In this document: piece by piece, positions 26,713 to 34,725 of the stretch | How positions within the stretch are numbered: position 1 is the stretch's first letter | Layout of the letters: every line of letters begins with the position of its first letter | Assembly: GCF_007990755.1 (NCBI RefSeq) | Contig: NZ_BJXA01000029.1 | Location: 37,354-101,353 of the forward strand | Reading direction: 5' to 3' | Length of the DNA stretch: 64,000 nt | Source: Nocardia ninae NBRC 108245 | GTDB lineage: Bacteria > Actinomycetota > Actinomycetes > Mycobacteriales > Mycobacteriaceae | Notes under the pieces: generated by a model | Seen by the model: only the letters and a program-made list of their open reading frames with translations | Databases searched by the model: none | What the model was told of the DNA's origin: nothing | Position numbers and translations under genes: made by a program

Positions 26713-27714
26713 GTGACTTTCGACAATGCGCGGGGACGCTCGACCCCAGGCCGTCCGCCCCGGACGCACCCGAACGTCTCTGGAACACCGTCGGTTGTAC
26801 AGAGTCTGCGGGCCCACTCCGGTGCGGCGGTGCCGTTCTCGGTCGAGTTCAATCCGCCCCGCGATGCCGCCGCGGAGGCTCGGCTGTGGCGTGCGGTACG
26901 CCAGTTCGAGCGGATGCATCCCGCGTTCGTCTCGATGACCTACGGCGCGGGCGGGTCCACCCGCGACCGCACCGTGCGGGTCACCGGCGAGCTGGCCCAG
27001 GAGACCACGCTGCTGCCGGTGGCGCACCTGACCGCCGTCGAGCACAGCCTCGGCGAGCTGCGTTCGCTGGTCGGCTCCTACGCCGATTCGGGCATCCGCA
27101 ACATCCTGGTGCTGCGCGGCGACCCGCCCGGCGACCCGCTCGGCGAATGGCAACAGCACCCCGAGGGTGTCGCCTACGCCGAGGAGCTGGTGCGCATCGT
27201 GCGCGATCTCGGCGACTTCCACGTCGGTGTCGCCTCGTTCCCGCAGGGCCACCATCGCTCGCCGGACCTGGACTCCGATACCGCCTTCCTGGCCGCGAAA
27301 CTGCGTGCGGGCGCGGAGTATTCGATCACCCAGATGTTCTTCGACGTCGAGCACTACCTGCGACTGCGCGACCGGATCGCGAAGTTCGACCCGATCGAGG
27401 GCGCCAAGCCGATCATCCCCGAGCTGATGCCGATCACCTCGCTGCGCACGGTGGCGCGGGCCGAGGAGCTCTGCGGTCGTGCGCTGCCCGCCGCGGTCCT
27501 GGACCGGCTGAACAAGGCCGCGGGTGACGCACCCGACGACAACCAGGCCGCGGTGCGCGAGGTCGGCATCGAGATCGCCACCGAGATGGCGCAGCGGCTC
27601 ATCGATGAAGGCGCGCCCTGCCTGCACTTCATCACCCTGAACTTCGCCAAGGCGACCACCGAGGTGCTCACCAACCTCGGCTACGGCGTCACCGCCGCGC
27701 CCATCAGCGCCTGA
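26713..27714 (+). CDS. metF: Methylenetetrahydrofolate reductase
   Basis: 333 residues from GTG 26713. It is a TIM-barrel MTHFR: PFSVEFNPPRD (catalytic Glu region), MTYGAGGSTRDRT, VLRGDPPGDP, the folate-binding FSITQMFFD-like YSITQMFFDVEHYLR, and GAPCLHFITLNF near the end. It reduces 5,10-methylene-THF to 5-methyl-THF, feeding methionine and SAM synthesis. Its homologue at this locus is Rv2172c. The classical FAD-binding residues are only partly evident, so flavin dependence cannot be settled here. An upstream frame extension to 26587 would run through the promoter and is rejected. Confidence 0.9.
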   Translation: MTFDNARGRSTPGRPPRTHPNVSGTPSVVQSLRAHSGAAVPFSVEFNPPRDAAAEARLWRAVRQFERMHPAFVSMTYGAGGSTRDRTVRVTGELAQETTLLPVAHLTAVEHSLGELRSLVGSYADSGIRNILVLRGDPPGDPLGEWQQHPEGVAYAEELVRIVRDLGDFHVGVASFPQGHHRSPDLDSDTAFLAAKLRAGAEYSITQMFFDVEHYLRLRDRIAKFDPIEGAKPIIPELMPITSLRTVARAEELCGRALPAAVLDRLNKAAGDAPDDNQAAVREVGIEIATEMAQRLIDEGAPCLHFITLNFAKATTEVLTNLGYGVTAAPISA

Positions 27715-27715
27715 C

Positions 27716-27777
27716 CACCTTCTGATTTCCCGCACCGGCAATCGCATGCGATTCGGTATGCGGGAAATCGGAAGGTG
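27716..27777. repeat. 62-bp palindromic repeat, copy 1 (REP-like)
   Basis: A near-perfect palindrome: outer arms CACCTTCTGATTTCCCGCA and its complement (one mismatch), and the centre AATCGCATGCGATT, itself palindromic. A second copy is at 48506-48569. It fills the gap between metF and the convergent hydrolase gene and can act as their terminator. Confidence 0.85.
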
Positions 27778-27782
27778 TGCGG

Positions 27783-29810
27783 TTACCAGCCCGGGTTACC
27801 GCCTAGAGGGACGTTGACATAGCTGGGTGCTAACGGATCCAGTTGCAGGTGTTGAGGTTTGAGCTCGGTCGCGTCCAGCATCGGACGGATGGGCAGGCCC
27901 TTCGGGTAGTTGCCCGCGAAGAGGTCGATCCGAAGCCGGTGTCCCGGTTGCAGGATCGCGTCGGTGGGGGCGAGGCCGAGGTCGAGTTGGGTGGGTTGGC
28001 CGGGGACCATGGGCTGCCGGGCGGCCAGCGACATTACCGGGAACGGGTCGGTGTAGGCCCCGTCGGGGGAGCGGCGGCTCTTGCCGTCGTCGACGGCGCG
28101 CATCGAGGACAGCAGCTGCCCGGTCGTCAGCGTGACCGAACGGCCGTCGGGGGCAACATCGTTCAGCGTCGCGGTCCAGTAGCCGTCGGTGGCGTCGTGC
28201 ACGGTATTGAGGTGCACCGCGATCGGTCCGGAGATCGTGGTCGGCTCGGCCACCGGCGGGCTGGTGAAGGTGAGCCCGCTGATCTCCTGCACCCTGGCGT
28301 CTTTGCCGCAGCCGGAGAAGACGAGGATGCCCGCGGTGCCCTGCACCGCGTCGGTCGAGCACAGACTGGCCAGGCCGGGCGCGACGGTGAGGCGCGTGGT
28401 TTCGGAAGTCGGTGCCGCCGTGAGGGTTCCGTCGTGCGCGCTGATGGCCGAGGTGCCGCTCGGTGCCGCGGACAGATACAGCCGCCGGTGGTCGGCCTCG
28501 GCGCGTGGGAACTGCTCGGCGCTGGTCCAGCCCCCACCCTGCTGCCACAGCGTCACCGGACCGTACCCTTCGATGCCGTTGTCGATTCCCTTGAGCCATT
28601 TGTCGAACCAAGCGCGCTGCAACACGTCGATCCGCGGCGGTTCGCCGTGGCGGCCGCGCATATCGAAGCCGGTGTTCACGTGGTAGCTGTTGCCCATGAT
28701 CAGCTGCTTCTGCCCCGGCGGCAGTGGAATGTCTTGGTAGATCCGGGGTTCCCCGTTGGCGAAGTTGTCGTGCCAGCCGCCGATCACCATGGTCGGCACG
28801 GTGATGCGCTCGGGATGTCCGAGCCATGCCTGGCGGATCGGGCTGTCCGGGTCCAGGACTCGCTGAAGCTGTGGCTGGACCGCGTCGAACGAATCGGTGC
28901 TCATCGTCTGGATGCCGACGTCCATGAACGACATCGGGCTGGCCAGCCGGTCGGTCAGCCATTGCATGTCGAAGTTGCCCTGCATCAGCGACATCAGGTC
29001 GGGCAGGAACTTGGCCACGTTCACCGCGAGCAGGTAGGGCAGCAGGATGCCGATGGCCGCGCCGCCGGGGGCGATCATGTCGCGCACCAGATCGTTGCCC
29101 GGCACGACCGGGACGATGGCTTTCAGTGCGGGCGGCTGCTTTTCGGCGGCCTGCACCTGATTGATCCCGGAGTACGAGGCGCCGGTCATCCCGATGTTGC
29201 CATCCGACCAGGGCTGCGCCGCGGCCCACGCGATCACCTCGGGGGTGTCCTGCTGGTCCTTCGGCCCCCACGGCTCCCAGATCCCTTGGGAGAAGCCGGT
29301 TCCGCGCACATCCACGACGACCTGGGTGTAGCCGCTGCGAATCAGGTTGGGGTCCACCGCGAACGCCCGCCCGAACCCCCCGCCGGCCACCCGCGTCGCA
29401 TCCGTCAGCGCCTCCAGCGGTGTCCCCGGCAACTCGAAGTCCCGCAGGAACCCGACCACGGCGTCGGAGAGCATCGGCACGGACAGCGCCGTCTGCGCGA
29501 CCATCGACAACAACTTGGTGTAGGGCGTCAGATTGACGATCGTCGGCAGCGGCGTCGCGATCGGACCGTTCGCATCCGCCGGGCGATACACATTCCCCTT
29601 CAGCACCGTGCCGTCGCTCATGGTGATCGGCACATCCCAGTCGATGTGCATCCCGGGGTACCGCTGCGGACCATCGTGCACCGCCGCCCACGCCGCAGCA
29701 CCCTCGGGCGCGGCGGGGGCGACGGGCGCCACCAGTACCTGCGAAACCGCAAGCAGCGCAAGCAGGCCGACGAAAACCCGGGTCCATCGGCGGGCTGGAG
29801 CAATCCTCAT
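27783..29810 (-). CDS. Secreted S15/CocE-type alpha/beta hydrolase
   Basis: 675 residues from ATG 29810, with GGGAG 6-8 nt upstream, and a signal peptide (MRIAPARRWTRVFVGLLALL, cleavage near APAAPEG). The catalytic domain has the nucleophile motif GASYSG (Ser near residue 215) and the conserved histidine-containing IGGWHDNF; a C-terminal jelly-roll domain follows, as in X-Pro dipeptidyl peptidase S15 and cocaine esterase. It probably hydrolyses an ester or amide outside the cell; the natural substrate is unknown. A palindrome at 29841-29863 upstream suggests TetR-type control. Confidence 0.82.
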   Translation of the reverse strand: MRIAPARRWTRVFVGLLALLAVSQVLVAPVAPAAPEGAAAWAAVHDGPQRYPGMHIDWDVPITMSDGTVLKGNVYRPADANGPIATPLPTIVNLTPYTKLLSMVAQTALSVPMLSDAVVGFLRDFELPGTPLEALTDATRVAGGGFGRAFAVDPNLIRSGYTQVVVDVRGTGFSQGIWEPWGPKDQQDTPEVIAWAAAQPWSDGNIGMTGASYSGINQVQAAEKQPPALKAIVPVVPGNDLVRDMIAPGGAAIGILLPYLLAVNVAKFLPDLMSLMQGNFDMQWLTDRLASPMSFMDVGIQTMSTDSFDAVQPQLQRVLDPDSPIRQAWLGHPERITVPTMVIGGWHDNFANGEPRIYQDIPLPPGQKQLIMGNSYHVNTGFDMRGRHGEPPRIDVLQRAWFDKWLKGIDNGIEGYGPVTLWQQGGGWTSAEQFPRAEADHRRLYLSAAPSGTSAISAHDGTLTAAPTSETTRLTVAPGLASLCSTDAVQGTAGILVFSGCGKDARVQEISGLTFTSPPVAEPTTISGPIAVHLNTVHDATDGYWTATLNDVAPDGRSVTLTTGQLLSSMRAVDDGKSRRSPDGAYTDPFPVMSLAARQPMVPGQPTQLDLGLAPTDAILQPGHRLRIDLFAGNYPKGLPIRPMLDATELKPQHLQLDPLAPSYVNVPLGGNPGW

Positions 29811-29840
29811 TGATATCTCCCTCTCCTGATCCGCCAGAAG

Positions 29841-29863
29841 AATACATGCACGCCTGTATGTTT
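29841..29863. promoter_or_regulatory. Palindromic operator-like site upstream of secreted hydrolase
   Basis: ATACA-N8-TGTAT with further symmetric A/T flanks lies 31-53 nt upstream of the start, where a repressor would block transcription. The arms look like a TetR-family site. No regulator gene is adjacent. Confidence 0.4.
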
Positions 29864-29980
29864 CTGGTCGATCGTGGGAAATGTGGAGAAATGACGAAGA
29901 GCTCCACCTCGACCTGGGCAATCCGCCGAAGGCCTCCGCCCGCGGCATAGCGAAATCGGTTTTCGGCGCTGCCAATTTGT

Positions 29981-30024
29981 CCCGTACCTATTCGCCTCGT
30001 GTACAGGAGGCGAATAGGTGCGGG
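29981..30024. terminator. 18-bp stem terminator ending the sulfur operon
   Basis: Arms 29981-29998 and 30007-30024 pair at 17 of 18 positions (one G-T) with an 8-nt loop. It starts 8 nt after the last gene of the reverse-strand operon. Confidence 0.75.
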
Positions 30025-30031
30025 ACGGGGA

Positions 30032-31183
30032 TCAGGCGGCGCGGGCCGCGCGGATTCCCCAGGCGTCGGCTAGTAGGCGGTGCGACTCCAATCGGTCTTC
30101 GTGGCGGTGGGTGATGCTGGTGACGAGGAGTTCGTCGGCCCCGGTGACACGCTGGAGTGCATCCAGCCGTTCCGCCACAGTGCTGGGCGCACCGACGAAT
30201 TGGGTGGCGAGTCGGTCGGCGACCAAGCGGTGCTGCTCCGGGGTGAGTGGGGTGGCGATGGCGGGGTCGAGGTAGTCGGCCGCGCCCGCGCCGCTGCGGA
30301 TGCTGTGCACCCAGTGGCCGTAGGTGGCGGCGTGGTGCCGCGCGGTGGCGTCGTCCGCGGCGACGACGACATCCGCCGAGACCACCACGTACGGCTCGGC
30401 CAGCAGCGCGGACGGCCGGAAGGCCGCGCGGTAGGCGTCGACACCGTCCAGGGCGGTGCCCGGCGACACGTGGTACGCCGCCGCGAACGGCAGTCCGAGC
30501 TGTCCGGCGAGCTCCGCGCTCTCGCCGCCCGAGCTGCCGAACAACCACAGCTCGACCTGCGCACCCTCACCCGGAACGGCATGCAGCGCAACGCCGTTCT
30601 TGCTGACGAAGTGGCCGCCGAGCAGTGCCCGCACCTCGTCGACCTGCTCGGCGAAGTCCAGTGCCTGCGCACCTTCCTGCTGCAACGCGGCGGCCGAGGC
30701 GAGGAATTTGGTCCGGTCGGCGATCCGGCCGGGATCGAAGGGCGGCGGAACCACCACGCCGTCCCGGATCTGGGTCCGTCCGGTTGCGGTGTCCACCTTG
30801 GGATGTCCGCCCTTCGGGTGCGCCGGTTCCGCGCCGTACTGGCTGCGCCGGTGCCCGGACCGCCCGAGCCCGAGGTCGAGGCGGCCGGGGTACAGCGCGT
30901 CGATGGTGCCGAACGCTTCCACGATCGATGCCGAGGTGTGGTGACCGACCTGAACGGCCGCCGACCCCACCCGAATTCGTGAGGTGGCCGCGGCGACGAG
31001 TCCGATCAGGGTGATCGAAGCGGAACTGGCCACCGACACGAAGTGGTGTTCGGCCAGCCAATACCGGTGGTAGCCCCACTGTTCCGCGTGCTGCGCGAGG
31101 TCGACGGTGTTGCGCAGCGCCTGCTGCGCGGTCGATCCGGCGCTGATCGGGGACAGGTCGAGGATCGATAGCGGGACACTCAT
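30032..31183 (-). CDS. LLM-class flavin oxidoreductase, MsnO8 type
   Basis: A 383-residue luciferase-like TIM-barrel protein. The N-terminal MSVPLSILDLSPISAG and the motif HRYWLAEHH (about residues 39-47) are typical of the MsnO8 subfamily, with GSAAVQVGHHTS and RLDLGLGRS marking the flavin pocket. These enzymes use reduced FMN and oxygen to oxidise C-S or C-N compounds. It is the last gene of the operon and overlaps its predecessor by 4 nt. Substrate unknown; operon context suggests an organosulfur compound. Confidence 0.88.
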   Translation of the reverse strand: MSVPLSILDLSPISAGSTAQQALRNTVDLAQHAEQWGYHRYWLAEHHFVSVASSASITLIGLVAAATSRIRVGSAAVQVGHHTSASIVEAFGTIDALYPGRLDLGLGRSGHRRSQYGAEPAHPKGGHPKVDTATGRTQIRDGVVVPPPFDPGRIADRTKFLASAAALQQEGAQALDFAEQVDEVRALLGGHFVSKNGVALHAVPGEGAQVELWLFGSSGGESAELAGQLGLPFAAAYHVSPGTALDGVDAYRAAFRPSALLAEPYVVVSADVVVAADDATARHHAATYGHWVHSIRSGAGAADYLDPAIATPLTPEQHRLVADRLATQFVGAPSTVAERLDALQRVTGADELLVTSITHRHEDRLESHRLLADAWGIRAARAA

Positions 31184-31986
31184 GAATTCCGCCCCAACCG
31201 TGGATCCTGCTCGCCCGCCTCGATCGCGACGCGCAGCCGGTTCTCGGCGGGCGCGACCGGGCAGGTCGCGAAATCGGTGAAGGCGCAGGGCAAATTGGCC
31301 GCCCGGTTGAAATCGAGGCGCACCGTGCCATCCGCCTCCGGTGCGCCGATCGCGAGCGAGCGGGCCGCGGGATAGGTGGTGATGCCGCTGGTCGCGTCGG
31401 TGAACAGCAGCCGTAGGTCGGTCGGGTCACCGAACGCGACGACCCGCTCGGTGGCCTCGCCGATGGTGAACTCGATGGTGCCCGCGGCGGCATGGTGGTG
31501 TTCCAGGCCGTCGACCACGGCACCGGTGGTCACCGTGCGCTGCTCGTCGAACGGTGTGAACCGCCCGGTCACCACCCAGCGCGGATCCGGTGCGTAACTG
31601 GGGATTCCGTCGAAACTCGCCAAGGTCGGTGCCGCCGGGTCGTGCACCCGGACGGCGTACAGACCGCTCCGGCGGATCACCTCGAGCACCCGGCGCTCGT
31701 GCCGCACAGTGAGGCCCGGCGCGCCCTCTTCGGGCTTGATGATCCGCACGCCCGCGATGCCGACACCGTCGACCTCCAGGCGGTCGGCGGGCTGCGCGGT
31801 GATGAACACCTTGTTGTCGGTGACCCACCAGGTGCCCGGCACGTCCGGCAGCCGCTCGGGTTGGTCGGTGAGCCAATGCAATCCGGTCAGGCTGAGGAAG
31901 CCCAGCGGGTCGCGCAGCTGCGCCACCCTGGTGTGCTGCCAGTCTGCCCACTCGGTGGCGAAATCGGTGCTGATGCTGGTCGTCAT
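31180..31986 (-). CDS. DUF1684 protein
   Basis: 268 residues of the DUF1684 family, all beta-rich and with no signal or membrane segment. Recognised by the N-terminal WADWQHTRVAQLRDPLGFLSL and the C-terminal LDFNRAANLPCAFTDFATCPVAP, which contains two Cys close together and the family's conserved NLPCAFT. Function unknown. Its start and end both overlap neighbours by 4 nt, so it is made together with two LLM monooxygenases; a role in handling their product or metal is possible but unproven. Confidence 0.88.
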   Translation of the reverse strand: MTTSISTDFATEWADWQHTRVAQLRDPLGFLSLTGLHWLTDQPERLPDVPGTWWVTDNKVFITAQPADRLEVDGVGIAGVRIIKPEEGAPGLTVRHERRVLEVIRRSGLYAVRVHDPAAPTLASFDGIPSYAPDPRWVVTGRFTPFDEQRTVTTGAVVDGLEHHHAAAGTIEFTIGEATERVVAFGDPTDLRLLFTDATSGITTYPAARSLAIGAPEADGTVRLDFNRAANLPCAFTDFATCPVAPAENRLRVAIEAGEQDPRLGRNS

Positions 31987-33353
31987 GACGCTCGTGCTCC
32001 TTCGTGGACGGTGCGGTGGCGGTGCGGATGGCGCAGCCCGAGATGCTCGCGCAGGGTCGTGCCGGTGTATTCGGTGCGGAAACTGCCGCGCTCCTGCAGT
32101 TCCGGGACGACCTTGTCGACGAATTCGTCGAGCCCGCCCGGCGTGAGGTGCGGCACGAGGATGAATCCGTCGCTGGCGTCGGCCTGGACGTAGGTGTCGA
32201 TCTGTTCGGCGACCGCGGCGGGCGTGCCGACGAACTGCTGGCGCGCGGTGACCTCGATGATCAGCTCACGGATGCTGAGGTTCTCGGCCTCGGCCCTCGC
32301 CCGCCAGGTTTCGGCGACCGCGCGAGGGTCCTTGGCGTGGCGCACCCGGCCGCGGGTGATGTCGACGTTGTCGGTGGGCTCGACGTCGGGCAGCGGTCCA
32401 TCCGGGTCGTAGCCGGAAAGCTCACGGCCCCAAACCTGTTCGAGGAAGGCGATGGCGGTCTGCGGGCCGACCTGCTGGAGGCGGATATGGCGGGCCCGCT
32501 CCTCGGCGTCCTGCGCGCTGTCGCCGAGCACGAAGGTGGCCGCGGGCAGGATCTTCAGTTCGTCCGGTGTCCGGCCGTATTTCGCCAGCCGGCCTTTGAC
32601 GTCGGCGTAGAAGCGTTGTCCCGCTTCGAGCGTGCCGTGCCCGGTGAAGATCGCGTCGGCGGCGGCCGCACCGAACTCCCGGCCGTCGTCGGAGTCGCCC
32701 GCCTGCAACAACACCGGGTGCCCCTGCGGGCTCGGCGGCAGCACGAACCGTCCGGCGATGTCGAATTGCGCGCCGCGGTGCCGGGTTTCGGGGACCTCGC
32801 GGGCGAACACTCCCGCGGCCCGATCGATCACCAGGGTGTCGGCGGCCCAGCTGTCCCACAGCTTGCGGGTCACCTCGACCACCTCGGCGGCGCGCTGGTA
32901 GCGCTGGCCGTGTTCGAGATAGCCACCGCGGCGGAAATTTTCGCCGGTGAACGCGTCGGAGGAGGTGACGACGTTCCAGGCGGCGCGGCCGCCGGACAGA
33001 TGGTCCAGCGAGGCGAACTGCTTGGCCAGCTCGAACGGCTCGTTGTAGGTGCTGTTGATGGTGCCGGCGAGGCCCAGCTTGTCGGTCACCCCGGCCAGCG
33101 CGTTGAGCACCGTGAAGGTGTCCGGCCTGCCCACCACGTCGAGATCGTGGATGCGCCCGCGGTGTTCGCGCAGCCGGAGACCCTCGGCCAGGAAGAAGAA
33201 GTCGAACAGGCCGCGTTCGGCGGTCTGCGCCAGGTGCACGAACGACTCGAACTCCACCTGACTTGCCGAGGCCGGGTCGGCCCAGACGGTGGTGTTGTTG
33301 ACGCCGGGGAAGTGGGCGGCGAGGTGGATCTGCTTGCGGGGTTTGCCGGTCAC
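31983..33353 (-). CDS. NtaA/SnaA/DszA-family FMNH2-dependent monooxygenase
   Basis: 456 residues from GTG 33353, which overlaps the stop of the upstream gene (GTGA) and has GGAAGG 9 nt upstream. The TIM-barrel shows HLAAHFPGVNNTTVW, FFLAEGLRLREH, TINSTYNEPFELAKQFASLDHLSGGRAAWNVVTS and SDDGREFGA, all hallmarks of the nitrilotriacetate/dibenzothiophene-sulfone monooxygenase family. Such enzymes need a flavin reductase; none is in this operon. It probably cleaves C-S or C-N bonds in an imported compound. Confidence 0.9.
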   Translation of the reverse strand: MTGKPRKQIHLAAHFPGVNNTTVWADPASASQVEFESFVHLAQTAERGLFDFFFLAEGLRLREHRGRIHDLDVVGRPDTFTVLNALAGVTDKLGLAGTINSTYNEPFELAKQFASLDHLSGGRAAWNVVTSSDAFTGENFRRGGYLEHGQRYQRAAEVVEVTRKLWDSWAADTLVIDRAAGVFAREVPETRHRGAQFDIAGRFVLPPSPQGHPVLLQAGDSDDGREFGAAAADAIFTGHGTLEAGQRFYADVKGRLAKYGRTPDELKILPAATFVLGDSAQDAEERARHIRLQQVGPQTAIAFLEQVWGRELSGYDPDGPLPDVEPTDNVDITRGRVRHAKDPRAVAETWRARAEAENLSIRELIIEVTARQQFVGTPAAVAEQIDTYVQADASDGFILVPHLTPGGLDEFVDKVVPELQERGSFRTEYTGTTLREHLGLRHPHRHRTVHEGARAS

Positions 33354-34483
33354 GACGGCGTACCTTCCTGGATCGTGGTGCTGTCGGCATACCGGCTGGC
33401 CGGCCGGGGGAGACCGAGGCGCTCGCGCAATGTGCTGGCGGACAGTGGTTTCCGGGTCGACGCGCGGAGCCGGTCGACTGTCGCGGGCACGGCGAGCGGG
33501 CAGAGAACGACGCCGTCGGCGGCGGCGGAAGCGTCGATGGCGCCCAGCAATTCGCGCAGTGTCGCTGGAGTGCCGATGTGGCGCAGGCTGGTCGAGGTGC
33601 CGGGGTCGGCCCACCGATCGAGCTGGATGACCTCCGCATGTGCGGAATCCAATGAATCAGCCAGGTGGAGTTCGATATCCAGCAGCACTCGCACGGCATC
33701 GGGGTCGCGGTCCGCGGCACGCACCGCCGTCCGCAGTGCGGTCCGCAATACTCGAGCAGCCTCGAGATCGTCTGCGGCGATGCGGATCAGGTCGGCCCGC
33801 TGTACCGCGACGCCCGTGCTCGCGTCGTCCTGCGCCCGCACCGCCACGATCGACTGACCCTGCGGCGAGCGCGGCGTGATCGACGGCCCCTTCACCGAGA
33901 AGTTGTCCCCGGCGAAGTCGATGTAGTGCAGCTTGTCCCGGTCGATGAAGCGCCCGGTGGGCACATCGCGGATCTCCGCGTCGTCCTCCCAGCTGTCCCA
34001 CAACCGGGTGACCACCTCGATCGCCTCGTCGGCCTCGTGCCACAGCGACGCCGCGTCCTGCGCGTCCTTACGGCCGAATGCGCGTGCCTGCTCCACACCT
34101 TCGGATACGGTCACCTCCCACCCGGCGCGCCCGAACGAGGCGAAATCGAGACTCTGGATGGCCTTGGCCAGATGGAACGGCTCGGTATGCGTCACGGCGC
34201 CCTGCGGAAGCAGGCCGATGTGACGCGTGGCCGCCGCGACCCGGGCGGCGATCGCCACCGCGTCGAGCCTGCCTCGCGTCGCGGCGGGCCCGCCCGGCTG
34301 CAAGCCGAACGAGTCGGGCACGAATACCGCGTCCACTCCGGCCTTTTCGGCCGCGGTGACGGCGTCGACCCAGTACGCGCCGGTGAACAAATCCTCGGCC
34401 CGTGAGTCGTCCCGCCGCCACGACGCCGGGTGAATTCCCGTCCCCGCCAGCTCGACCGCGAGGAAGAAGTCGGAATCGGCCAT
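33350..34483 (-). CDS. LLM-class flavin-dependent monooxygenase
   Basis: 377 residues from ATG 34483. A luciferase-like protein: FFLAVELAGTGIHPASWRR, DAVFVPDSFG, RHIGLLPQGAVTHTEPFHLAKAIQSLDFASFGRAGWEV are the family landmarks (about residues 5-130). The C-terminal part is shorter and more divergent than in the NtaA-like neighbour. The start shares one base with the stop of the small upstream gene (TGATG), so it is translationally coupled. Its substrate is unknown. Confidence 0.85.
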   Translation of the reverse strand: MADSDFFLAVELAGTGIHPASWRRDDSRAEDLFTGAYWVDAVTAAEKAGVDAVFVPDSFGLQPGGPAATRGRLDAVAIAARVAAATRHIGLLPQGAVTHTEPFHLAKAIQSLDFASFGRAGWEVTVSEGVEQARAFGRKDAQDAASLWHEADEAIEVVTRLWDSWEDDAEIRDVPTGRFIDRDKLHYIDFAGDNFSVKGPSITPRSPQGQSIVAVRAQDDASTGVAVQRADLIRIAADDLEAARVLRTALRTAVRAADRDPDAVRVLLDIELHLADSLDSAHAEVIQLDRWADPGTSTSLRHIGTPATLRELLGAIDASAAADGVVLCPLAVPATVDRLRASTRKPLSASTLRERLGLPRPASRYADSTTIQEGTPS

Positions 34484-34725
34484 CAGTAGGTTTCCTTCCA
34501 GTTCAAGCACTGCCGGGCCGCGGGATGCACACCCGCCGCGTCGGGGGCGAAGAAGAATGCGTGCTGCCACAGGTCGGTGGCCGCGGTGCGCTCCGGCACA
34601 TGTGTGCGCCACCAGCGCTTCGCCCGGGCGGGCAGCGATCCCGGGCGTTCCGGCCTGCTCCGGCAGCACGCGGGCCGGTCGGTGCGGACGAGTATCCGGC
34701 TGTGGCGGTAGTTCGATTCCGACAT
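34483..34725 (-). CDS. Small unknown protein with Cys-Cys motif, coupled within operon
   Basis: 80 residues. ATG 34725 shares one base with the stop of the ABC ATPase (TGATG) and has AAAGGA 8 nt upstream; the stop shares a base with the next start. Such coupling on both sides supports a real gene. The sequence is basic with RPACCRSR (about residues 17-24), two tryptophans in KRWWRTH, and a C-terminal WQHAFFFAPDAAGVHPAARQCLNW segment. The early Cys-Cys resembles cysteine-sensing leader peptides, but the protein is longer. No family recognised. Confidence 0.65.
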   Translation of the reverse strand: MSESNYRHSRILVRTDRPACCRSRPERPGSLPARAKRWWRTHVPERTAATDLWQHAFFFAPDAAGVHPAARQCLNWKETY

